From an uncultured Pelagibacteraceae bacterium (GTDB lineage Bacteria; Pseudomonadota; Alphaproteobacteria; Pelagibacterales; Pelagibacteraceae), in contig CACDZR010000001.1 of assembly GCA_902557235.1 (NCBI GenBank), positions 1-64,000 of the forward strand: a stretch of DNA of 64,000 bases, given 5' to 3'. How positions within the stretch are numbered: the stretch's first letter is position 1; each line of letters begins with the position of its first letter. Under the pieces are notes generated by a model. The model was not told where the DNA came from, did not search any database, and was given only the letters and a program-made list of their open reading frames with translations. Below, one piece after another: positions 56,995-64,000 of this stretch. The translations under genes and the position numbers were made by a program.

Positions 56995-58861
56995 TATAAG
57001 TGATAGTGCAACCAAATTAAATTCTTTAAATCGCAGAATGTTTATTATTGCGACAGCTAAGATTGTGATTTTAGGTGGCATAGTTAGTAGATTATTTTTT
57101 TTACAAGTTAAAGAGAATAAAAAATACTTAACACTTTCAGATAAGAATAGAATTCGAGAATGGAAATTGCCCCCTATAAGAGGAGAGTTTAAAGATTATT
57201 TTGGAAACACTATTGCTGGAAATTTTGAGGCTTATCAACTTCACATTATACCAGAAGAAGTAGAGGATTTCAGATATGTAATTTATCGAGTTAAAGAATT
57301 ACTAGAGTTAAGTGAAAAAAAATTTCAAAAAATTTTAAAAAAAAAGAATGAAATTAAACCTTGGGAAACACTAATTGTTGCAGATAATTTGAGTTGGGAA
57401 AAATTTTCAAAAATAAATAATCACTTGTATGATCTTAATGGAGTTAAACCAGTAATTTCAATATCAAGAGATTATCCTTATAAAGAAAATTTTACTCATG
57501 TTTTAGGTTATGTTAGTCAGGCAAACGAAAATGATGTTTTAACAAATGAAAATATCAAAGAAAAATTTGTACCTGGTTTAAAAGTTGGAAAAACAGGTCT
57601 GGAAAGATCATTCGAAAAAAGATTAATCGGATCAAATTCTGTGGAGAGATATGAAGTTAATGCCTATGGTAGAAGGATTAGTCAACTAGCATTCCAAAAA
57701 GGAGACAAGGGCGAAACAATCAAACTTACAATTGACACAAAAATTCAAGAACTAGCTAATGAATTATTAAAAGAAAAAGCAGGATCTATTTGTGTAATGG
57801 ATATTTACACAGGTGCAATAATTGCTATGCATTCTTCTCCATCTTTTGATCCTAATTCTTTTGTTTTCGGAATAAGCCAAGATGAGTGGCAACTGATAAG
57901 AAATAATCCGATGAAACCATTAGTTAATAAATCATTATCTGGAAATTATTCTCCAGGGTCAACTATAAAACCTATAGTTGCCTTATCAGCTTTAGAAAAT
58001 GAGGTAATTGGAAAAGATTTTACAGTCCAATGCAAAGGACACAAAAATCCATTAGAACTATATGGGCAAACTTATCATTGCTGGAAAAAAGAAGGACATG
58101 GATTTGTAAATTTAAGAGAAGCAATGAAACAATCTTGCGATACGTATTTTTATGAAGTTGCAAGGCGTTTAGGTGTGGATAGATTAAGTGTCACTGCAAA
58201 AAAATTTGGATTAGGGCAGAAAGTTTTTAAAGATATATTCGATAATGAAAAGAAAGGTTTAGTTCCTAATACAGAATGGAAAAAAAATGCATTGGGAAGA
58301 AATTGGGTACTTGGTGAAACAATAATTACAGGTATTGGTCAAGGATTTATTCAAACAACGCCAATACAATTATGCTTAATGACTGCACAAATAGCTAATG
58401 GTGGATATAAAATTTATCCTAGAATAGTAGCAAATGATGAAAGTCAATATGAAGATAAGTTTACGCCATTATATAAAAATTCTCGAAATATTAAAATTGT
58501 CCAAGATGCTATGTTTAGCTCAACGAATGAAGTAAGAGGAACTTCCTACAGGTCTAGATTAAATGACCTTAAATATCAATTTGCTGGAAAAACTGGAACT
58601 TCACAGGTAAAAAAAATAACTGAAAGAGATCGTGAGTTAGATCTTAAAACATTTCAAATTCCATATGAAGAAAGAGATCATGCTTTATTTATAGCTTTTG
58701 GGCCTTACATAAACCCAAGATATGCGCTTAGTATAATTATAGAACATGGTGGTTCTGGAGGAACTGTAGCAGCTCCACTAGCTAAAGAATTATTTAAAAT
58801 GATTGTTGATAGACATGAAATTAGAAAAAATTATGATAATAAAAAATATTTGGATATCTAA
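56987..58861 (+). CDS. mrdA: Elongation transpeptidase PBP2 (MrdA)
   Basis: The 624-residue class B penicillin-binding protein has one membrane helix (about 19-38) and KLPPIRGEFKDYFGN. The transpeptidase domain carries SxxK Ser325-Thr-Ile-Lys328 (YSPGSTIKP), the SxN motif KQSCDTYFYE with Ser-Cys-Asp, and the KTG motif AGKTGTSQV. It cross-links lateral-wall peptidoglycan with RodA. It overlaps mreD by 8 bp and rodA by 1 bp. Length is typical. Confidence 0.96.
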   Translation: MINISDSATKLNSLNRRMFIIATAKIVILGGIVSRLFFLQVKENKKYLTLSDKNRIREWKLPPIRGEFKDYFGNTIAGNFEAYQLHIIPEEVEDFRYVIYRVKELLELSEKKFQKILKKKNEIKPWETLIVADNLSWEKFSKINNHLYDLNGVKPVISISRDYPYKENFTHVLGYVSQANENDVLTNENIKEKFVPGLKVGKTGLERSFEKRLIGSNSVERYEVNAYGRRISQLAFQKGDKGETIKLTIDTKIQELANELLKEKAGSICVMDIYTGAIIAMHSSPSFDPNSFVFGISQDEWQLIRNNPMKPLVNKSLSGNYSPGSTIKPIVALSALENEVIGKDFTVQCKGHKNPLELYGQTYHCWKKEGHGFVNLREAMKQSCDTYFYEVARRLGVDRLSVTAKKFGLGQKVFKDIFDNEKKGLVPNTEWKKNALGRNWVLGETIITGIGQGFIQTTPIQLCLMTAQIANGGYKIYPRIVANDESQYEDKFTPLYKNSRNIKIVQDAMFSSTNEVRGTSYRSRLNDLKYQFAGKTGTSQVKKITERDRELDLKTFQIPYEERDHALFIAFGPYINPRYALSIIIEHGGSGGTVAAPLAKELFKMIVDRHEIRKNYDNKKYLDI

Positions 58862-59985
58862 TGTACCAACATACAAGGTTTAACAATAAAAACAATTTTT
58901 TCCAAAAATTTGGAAGTTTAGACTATGTGCTTCTATCATGTCTTTTGATACTTGGTTTTATAAGTCTTGCAACAATGTATTCTACCGATGGAGGTGAAGT
59001 ATTATTTCATACAAGAAGTCACTTTATTAAATTTATTGTTTTCTTCTCGATGATGATTGTAATTTCATTTATTAATATAAAATTTTGGTTCTCTCTTGGC
59101 TATTTATCTTATGCGATTATTTTAGGAATGTTAATTTGGACAGTAAATTTTGGTATTACTGCATCAGGGTCCAAAAGGTGGATTGATCTATATTTTTTAA
59201 ATCTTCAACCATCTGAACTGATGAAAATTTTTATTATTTTATGTTTAGCAAAATATTTTCATAGAATGAAGACACAACATGTAAATTCTTTTTATGCAAT
59301 TTGTTTTTCATTAATCATTATTTTTATTCCAATGAGCTTGGTAATTATTCAACCTGATTTGGGCACTTCATTACTTATTGCAATAAGTGGAATTGTTGTA
59401 TTATGGTTTGCAGGATTAAATCATAAATATTTTTTTTATTCTTGTTTACTATCAATTATTTCATTACCAATTATTATTTCTTTTTTAAAACCTTATCAAA
59501 AACTTAGGGTATTAACTTTTCTTAATCCAGACAGAGATCCGTTAGGTGCAGGTTATCAGATTATTCAATCCAAGATAGCTGTTGGATCAGGAGGCATTAC
59601 AGGTAAAGGTTTTTTGAAAGGAACGCAAAGTTATTTAGAATTTCTTCCTGAAAAACATACTGATTTTATATTTACGTTATATTCAGAAGAATTTGGTTTT
59701 ATAGGATCAGTTTTGTTACTTTTAATTTATAGCATTATAATATATCGAGTTATAAGAATAGGTGCTCTATCTAGAAGTTACTTTGCAAAATTATTTTGCT
59801 ACAGTTTTGGAACATCAATTTTTATATATATCGTAATAAACATGAGCATGGTTCTAGGTTTACTTCCTATTGTAGGTTCACCGTTACCGATTATGTCTTA
59901 TGGTGGCTCATCAATGTTGGCTACAATGATAGGATTTGGAATTGTTATGAGTGCCAAAACTCATAGTCAACAATCTATTGCATAA
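58861..59985 (+). CDS. rodA: SEDS glycosyltransferase RodA
   Basis: The 374-residue polytopic protein is the elongation-specific peptidoglycan polymerase paired with PBP2. Motifs: ASGSKRWIDLYFLNLQPSELMK, IIQPDLGTSLLIAI, GSGGITGKGFLKGTQSYLEFLPEKHTDFIF, YSEEFGFIGS and LPIMSYGGSSML. It shares one base with mrdA. Together with ftsW it shows that both the septal and elongation SEDS systems are kept in this small genome. It ends the mre operon; 50 bp of A+T-rich sequence follow. Confidence 0.96.
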   Translation: MYQHTRFNNKNNFFQKFGSLDYVLLSCLLILGFISLATMYSTDGGEVLFHTRSHFIKFIVFFSMMIVISFINIKFWFSLGYLSYAIILGMLIWTVNFGITASGSKRWIDLYFLNLQPSELMKIFIILCLAKYFHRMKTQHVNSFYAICFSLIIIFIPMSLVIIQPDLGTSLLIAISGIVVLWFAGLNHKYFFYSCLLSIISLPIIISFLKPYQKLRVLTFLNPDRDPLGAGYQIIQSKIAVGSGGITGKGFLKGTQSYLEFLPEKHTDFIFTLYSEEFGFIGSVLLLLIYSIIIYRVIRIGALSRSYFAKLFCYSFGTSIFIYIVINMSMVLGLLPIVGSPLPIMSYGGSSMLATMIGFGIVMSAKTHSQQSIA

Positions 59986-60035
59986 GTATAATTTGTCGCT
60001 TAATCTTAATTAACATTTCATTATATAGTCATCTT

Positions 60036-61277
60036 ATGAATAAAAGTCTTAAGGTAGGGATAGTTGGAGCTGGTATCCAAGGAATTTCTAACGCTTTATT
60101 TCTTCAAAAGAAAGGTTTTGAAGTAACCATTTTTGATAGAGAAAATCCAGGGAGTCCAGCAGCATCATATGGAAATGCTGGTCATTTTTCTCCCTACGCT
60201 TCATTGTCTTTAAATAGGACTGATATTTTATTGGACGTTCCTGCAATGTTAATGAGCTCAACAGGACCTCTTGCCCTTAAATGGAACTATGTTCCAAAAA
60301 TGATTCCTTGGTTTATGAAATTTATAATGAACACATCAAAAAATAAAATGATGCATACTGCAAAAAATATGCATCAAATTTTAGATTTAGCGCTACCTGC
60401 TTATGACGAATTATTTGATGAAGTTGATATCGAAGGTTTAGTTGAAAACAAAGGAATTTTATATATTTGGAACGATCAAGATTTAAAAAGTAGAGAATTA
60501 GAAATTAATGTTAGAAAGGAATTAGGAGTTCAGCAACAACTTGTAAATAAAAAAGAAATTCATGATCTAGAGCCTAATATAAAACCTTTTTATCATGCTG
60601 GTGTTTATTATCCCTACGCGAGACATGCAAGAAATCCAAAAAAAATTCTATTAAAGTTTTTCGATTTGTTTCTTAAAAAAGGTGGGGAATTTAAAAAATT
60701 GGATGTAAAAAATATAGATTTTCAGGACGAACAACCAATATTAAGGACTGAGTCAGAAAAGTATTCATTTGATAGAGTCATAGTAGCCTGTGGGGCCTTT
60801 TCAAAAAAATTAACTGATAATTTAGATGAAAGAATACCTTTAGATACAGAACGTGGTTACCATGTTCATTTTAAAAATTGCGATCATCTTTTACAAAGGC
60901 CAGTTATTTTTTCAAATCGAGGTTTTGGAATCACTCCAATGGAACAAGGATTAAGAGTTGTGGGTACAGTAGAGTTTGGAGGATTAAAAAATCCTCTTTC
61001 TAAATCGCGTATTAAAAATTTGATTGACAATGCAAAATATATGTTGGGAGATTTGCCTGATCATGAGGACGAATGGTTAGGATTTAGACCAACTTTGCCA
61101 GATTTTTTGCCAGTTATGGGTCCCTCAAAAAATCATAAAAATGTATTTTATTGTTTTGGTCATCATCATTTAGGATGGACATTAGGACCAATATCTGGAA
61201 AGATTGTTTCTGGAATGATAGCTAAAGAAAACACCAATTTAAATTTAGCCCCTTATAGCTCAACAAGATTCAATTAG
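60036..61277 (+). CDS. DadA-family FAD-dependent amino acid dehydrogenase
   Basis: The 413-residue flavoenzyme starts with the FAD dinucleotide fold VGIVGAGIQGISNALFLQ, followed by VTIFDRENPGSPAASYGNAGHFSPYA as in D-amino-acid dehydrogenases. Late motifs are RGYHVHF, GLRVVGTVEFGG, GFRPTLPDFLPVMG and FYCFGHHHLGWTLGP. It probably oxidises a D-amino acid (or a related imino acid) to the 2-oxo acid at the membrane. The substrate is not fixed by the sequence. It is first of four co-directional genes with gaps under 5 bp or overlaps, and it follows rodA after 50 bp. Confidence 0.88.
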   Translation: MNKSLKVGIVGAGIQGISNALFLQKKGFEVTIFDRENPGSPAASYGNAGHFSPYASLSLNRTDILLDVPAMLMSSTGPLALKWNYVPKMIPWFMKFIMNTSKNKMMHTAKNMHQILDLALPAYDELFDEVDIEGLVENKGILYIWNDQDLKSRELEINVRKELGVQQQLVNKKEIHDLEPNIKPFYHAGVYYPYARHARNPKKILLKFFDLFLKKGGEFKKLDVKNIDFQDEQPILRTESEKYSFDRVIVACGAFSKKLTDNLDERIPLDTERGYHVHFKNCDHLLQRPVIFSNRGFGITPMEQGLRVVGTVEFGGLKNPLSKSRIKNLIDNAKYMLGDLPDHEDEWLGFRPTLPDFLPVMGPSKNHKNVFYCFGHHHLGWTLGPISGKIVSGMIAKENTNLNLAPYSSTRFN

Positions 61278-61281
61278 TAAA

Positions 61282-62175
61282 ATGCAAAATACCAAGGCAT
61301 ATATTATGCTGGTATGCGCTACCTTATTCTGGGCTGGCAATTTTATGGTTGGCAAGTATGCTTTCTTAGTTGAAATACCTCCTTTATCTTTAGTTTTTTA
61401 TCGCTGGTCACTTGTTTGGATTATATTGGTGCCTTTCACCTACAAGGAAATAATAAAATATAAACACACGATTTTAAATAATTTACCTTTATTATTCTTT
61501 TTGGGTTTTACAAGTGTTGGTTTGTTTAATTCTTTTACTTATTTATCTCTAATTTATACACAAGTCATTAACGCATCTCTTTTTAATACGGCTATCCCAG
61601 CTATAATAATTTTACTTTGTTTTTTATTTAAAGTTGAAAAAACGAATAAATTTCAAATTCTGGGTCTTATTATTTCAGTGTGTGGAATTTTAGCAATTAT
61701 TACAAGACTCAAACTAGATATTTTACTCTCATTAAGTTTTAACAAAGGAGATTTAATAATGATAGGAGGTGTCATTACTTGGGGGGTTTATTCAACCCTC
61801 TTAAAGAAAAAAAAGTTTACTCTTCCATTATTAACTTTGGTTCACGTTATTTGTACATTCGGTTTAATTAGTGTGTTTCCACAATTTTTATATGAGTACT
61901 CAAATGGCGAATTAATTACGTTTGATATAAATATAATTTATACCTTGATATTTTTAGCTCTCTTTCCAAGTATAGGATCTTACTATTGTTGGGCAGGCGC
62001 GGTTTCTATCATTGGGGCAAATAGAGCAGGTATTTTCTTATCTTTAATTCCGTTATTTAGCACAATTATGGCAATACTTTTTTATAATGAACAATTCAAA
62101 TTTTTTCACTTGATTGGCGCAATTTTAATTATATTAGGTTTATTTTTATCAAATAAGGAAAATAAAAATGCTTAA
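61282..62175 (+). CDS. EamA/DMT-superfamily transporter
   Basis: The 297-residue product has ten hydrophobic helices in two repeated halves of five. The front ATLFWAGNFMVGKYAF and the second-half start GVITWGVYSTLLKKK are EamA landmarks. Members export amino acids and other metabolites; RhaT/YdcZ-like relatives import. The substrate is unknown. It starts 4 bp after the DadA-like gene and overlaps the dehydrogenase by 8 bp, so a shared substrate class is likely. Confidence 0.9.
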   Translation: MQNTKAYIMLVCATLFWAGNFMVGKYAFLVEIPPLSLVFYRWSLVWIILVPFTYKEIIKYKHTILNNLPLLFFLGFTSVGLFNSFTYLSLIYTQVINASLFNTAIPAIIILLCFLFKVEKTNKFQILGLIISVCGILAIITRLKLDILLSLSFNKGDLIMIGGVITWGVYSTLLKKKKFTLPLLTLVHVICTFGLISVFPQFLYEYSNGELITFDINIIYTLIFLALFPSIGSYYCWAGAVSIIGANRAGIFLSLIPLFSTIMAILFYNEQFKFFHLIGAILIILGLFLSNKENKNA

Positions 62176-63118
62176 AGTTGCAATCTTAGACGATTATCAA
62201 AATGTTTCTCAACAGTTTGTTGACATAGAAAAATTATCTGGAAAATATGAAATTAAAATTTTTAGCAAACCGTTTAGTGATGAAGCAGACGCAATAGATC
62301 AATTATCTGATTTTGAAGCATTGCTAATAATGCGGGAGAGAACACCAATTACAAAAAATTTAATAGATAATTTAATGAATTTAAAATTTATTATCACGAC
62401 TGGGTTGAGAAATAGATCTATCGATCTGGAGTCAGCAAAAAAAAGAAAAATCATTGTGAGCGGCACAGATATGAACATTAACCCAACTCCAGAATTGACT
62501 TGGTCACTGATATTAGGGCTTGCAAGAAACTTAAAAGAGGAAATTGACAATATGTACCAAGGTTATTGGCAGACTACTATTGGAGTTGAGCTTAAAGGAA
62601 AGATATTGGGATTAATTGGATTAGGTAGAGTGGGGTCACAAGTTGCAAAAATCGGTCAAGCATTTGGCATGCAAGTAATGGCATGGAGTGAAAATTTAAA
62701 CTTAAACACCTGTAAAGAATTAAATGTTCTTCCCTGTAGTAAAGAAGATTTAATTAAAAATTCGGATTTTTTATCAATACATGTTCAAGGCGGAGAAAGG
62801 TATAAAAATTGTATTACATTGAAGGAATTTGATAAAATGAAAAAAACATCTTACCTAATTAACACCTCTAGAGGTCCTATTGTTAATGAAGATGATTTAA
62901 TAATTGCTTTATCAACAAATGAAATTGCTGGTGCAGGTCTGGATGTTTTTGAAAAAGAGCCATTGCCAGAGAATAATAAATTAAGATTTTTACCTAATGC
63001 ATTACTTACTCCTCATATTGGATATGTGACTGCTGAAAATTATCAAATTTTTTATAGTCAAATGATTGAATCTCTTGAAGCTTGTGTAAACGGTAAACCA
63101 ATACGTATTATTGAATAA
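62168..63118 (+). CDS. D-isomer-specific 2-hydroxyacid dehydrogenase
   Basis: The 316-residue NAD enzyme has the Rossmann motif LGLIGLGRVGSQVAKIGQAFG near 145-165 (core GLGRVG), with catalytic Arg in NTSRGPIVNE, Glu in DVFEKEPLP and His in TPHIGYVT. It interconverts a 2-oxo acid and a D-2-hydroxy acid. It could reduce the 2-oxo acid made by the DadA-like enzyme, but the substrate cannot be read from the sequence. It lies between the EamA gene (8-bp overlap) and the HDAC-like gene (2-bp gap). Confidence 0.92.
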   Translation: MLKVAILDDYQNVSQQFVDIEKLSGKYEIKIFSKPFSDEADAIDQLSDFEALLIMRERTPITKNLIDNLMNLKFIITTGLRNRSIDLESAKKRKIIVSGTDMNINPTPELTWSLILGLARNLKEEIDNMYQGYWQTTIGVELKGKILGLIGLGRVGSQVAKIGQAFGMQVMAWSENLNLNTCKELNVLPCSKEDLIKNSDFLSIHVQGGERYKNCITLKEFDKMKKTSYLINTSRGPIVNEDDLIIALSTNEIAGAGLDVFEKEPLPENNKLRFLPNALLTPHIGYVTAENYQIFYSQMIESLEACVNGKPIRIIE

Positions 63119-63120
63119 CA

Positions 63121-64000
63121 ATGGATTTACCAGTTGTTAACCATAAAGATTATTTTGCGAAAATTGGCGATGATCACAAATTTCCAATAAATAAATTTGG
63201 TGATCTTGCAGATTATCTAATTAAAGAAAAAATAGTAAAAAAATTTCACAAACCTTATCCGTGTTCATTAGAGACTTTAAAAAAAGCCCATTCAGAGGAA
63301 TATATTAGTAAAATTAAAAATAAAACTCTCGATGAAATCGGTGTCAAAAAGATAGGTTTTCCATTAGTCGATAGTGTAGTTAAAAGATCTTTTATTGCTA
63401 CAGGTGGCACAGTACTGGCTTCTAAGTTAGCAATAAATTATGGTGTAGCTTGTAATACTGCTGGGGGTAGCCATCATGCAAATTATCAAGGCGGTGCAGG
63501 TTACTGTGTTTTTAATGATGTAGCTGTTGCATCTCATTATTTATTAGATAGAGGATTAGCAGGAAAAATCTTGATCGTAGACCTAGATGTTCACCAAGGA
63601 AATGGTAATTCAGATATTTTTAAAGATAATAGAAATGTTTTTACTTTTAGTATGCACTCTAAATCAAATTATCCTGCTAAAAAATCTATCAGTGACTGTG
63701 ATGTAGAGCTTGAAAACGACTTAGAAGATAAAGAATATTTAAAGATACTCAAATTTTATTTAAATCAATTAAATCAAGAAAATTTTGATTTTGTATTTTA
63801 TATTGCAGGGGTTGATATTCATTTCAATGATAGACTGGGAAAGTTAAAAATTTCTGATGAGGGTATTCAAAAAAGAGATGAAATTGTTACAGAAAATTTT
63901 TTTTCTAAAGGAATTCCTCTTTGCGGTGTTTTAGGCGGTGGTTATAATAAAGATTCTAAAAAACTTGTTGAATTACATTCTTATTTACATGAATCATGTG
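63121..64000 (+). CDS. Histone-deacetylase-family amidohydrolase, 3' end cut off
   Basis: The frame opens at ATG 63121, 2 bp after the dehydrogenase stop, and runs off the window (293 codons seen). Zinc-hydrolase motifs are clear: TAGGSHHANYQGGAGYCVFND (catalytic His pair), ILIVDLDVHQGNG (zinc-binding Asp and His), FSMHSKSNYP, YIAGVDIHFNDRLGKL and LGGGYNKD. It resembles class IV / HDAC11-like bacterial members. Such enzymes remove acetyl groups from small amines or proteins; acetylpolyamine is a common substrate, unproven here. It belongs to the four-gene run starting at 60036. Confidence 0.92.
   Translation, partial: MDLPVVNHKDYFAKIGDDHKFPINKFGDLADYLIKEKIVKKFHKPYPCSLETLKKAHSEEYISKIKNKTLDEIGVKKIGFPLVDSVVKRSFIATGGTVLASKLAINYGVACNTAGGSHHANYQGGAGYCVFNDVAVASHYLLDRGLAGKILIVDLDVHQGNGNSDIFKDNRNVFTFSMHSKSNYPAKKSISDCDVELENDLEDKEYLKILKFYLNQLNQENFDFVFYIAGVDIHFNDRLGKLKISDEGIQKRDEIVTENFFSKGIPLCGVLGGGYNKDSKKLVELHSYLHESC

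Overview
The window looks like a chromosomal segment of an oligotrophic marine alphaproteobacterium of the SAR11 / Candidatus Pelagibacter type. The grounds are very high A+T throughout (Lys/Asn/Ile-rich proteins, long A and T runs), extreme compaction (genes overlap by 1-20 bp, and no gap without a gene exceeds about 165 bp), a circularly permuted two-piece tmRNA typical of Alphaproteobacteria, and an alphaproteobacterial FtsZ C-terminal tail. No cultured species is assigned, because no comparison could be run.

Region 1 (1-10187) is accessory in character. It holds the 3' part of a DUF2130 nuclease-like gene, a 59-residue ORF, a TTG-started zinc-ribbon ORF and a cytosolic M48 metallopeptidase. 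These converge on an operon of a lidless Hsp70 followed by an 874-residue protein with two PDZ-like domains, a TerB-like segment and a J-domain-like tail without HPD. A 1079-residue leucine-rich-repeat-like protein diverges from the Hsp70. This region ends at a CAU-anticodon tRNA (10349-10425). The Hsp70/PDZ-TerB/LRR cassette is the best candidate for an undescribed system.

Region 2 (10438-13023) is envelope maintenance plus a housekeeping RNA: mlaA-mlaC (retrograde phospholipid transport), an AmpD-type amidase and the RNase P RNA.

Region 3 (13100-33984) is one nearly unbroken division and cell-wall run: mraZ, ftsZ, rsmH, ftsL, ftsI, a murE-murF fusion, mraY, murD, ftsW, murG, murC, murB, ddl, ftsQ, an apparently reduced ftsA, lpxC, bamD, ligA. 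It starts from a promoter whose -10 lies inside three CCCAT boxes spaced exactly 10 bp (an MraZ operator). ftsZ is displaced from its usual ftsA-ftsZ position to between mraZ and rsmH, and the ftsA-position gene appears to have lost its ATP-binding half.

Region 4 (33977-44604) is mixed housekeeping: pepP-like and uvrD on the minus strand, an AsmA-like protein, fumC, a MazG-like pyrophosphohydrolase, the permuted tmRNA (minus strand, tag ANESYALAA), thyX, a GT-C-like membrane protein, and an Mrp-type Fe-S ATPase.

Region 5 (44656-49160) is membrane proteostasis: hflK, hflC, a DUF2065 protein, a Deg protease, then miaA. Region 6 (49214-54235) is branched-chain amino acid synthesis: ilvI, ilvH, ilvC, leuA. 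Region 7 (54235-59985) is the elongation machinery: mreB, mreC (with an unusual C-terminal cysteine motif), mreD, mrdA, rodA. Region 8 (60036-64000) is a small catabolic set: a DadA-like oxidoreductase, an EamA exporter, a D-2-hydroxyacid dehydrogenase and a histone-deacetylase-family hydrolase cut by the window edge.

No CRISPR array, insertion sequence, integrase, rRNA or convincing intrinsic terminator was seen.
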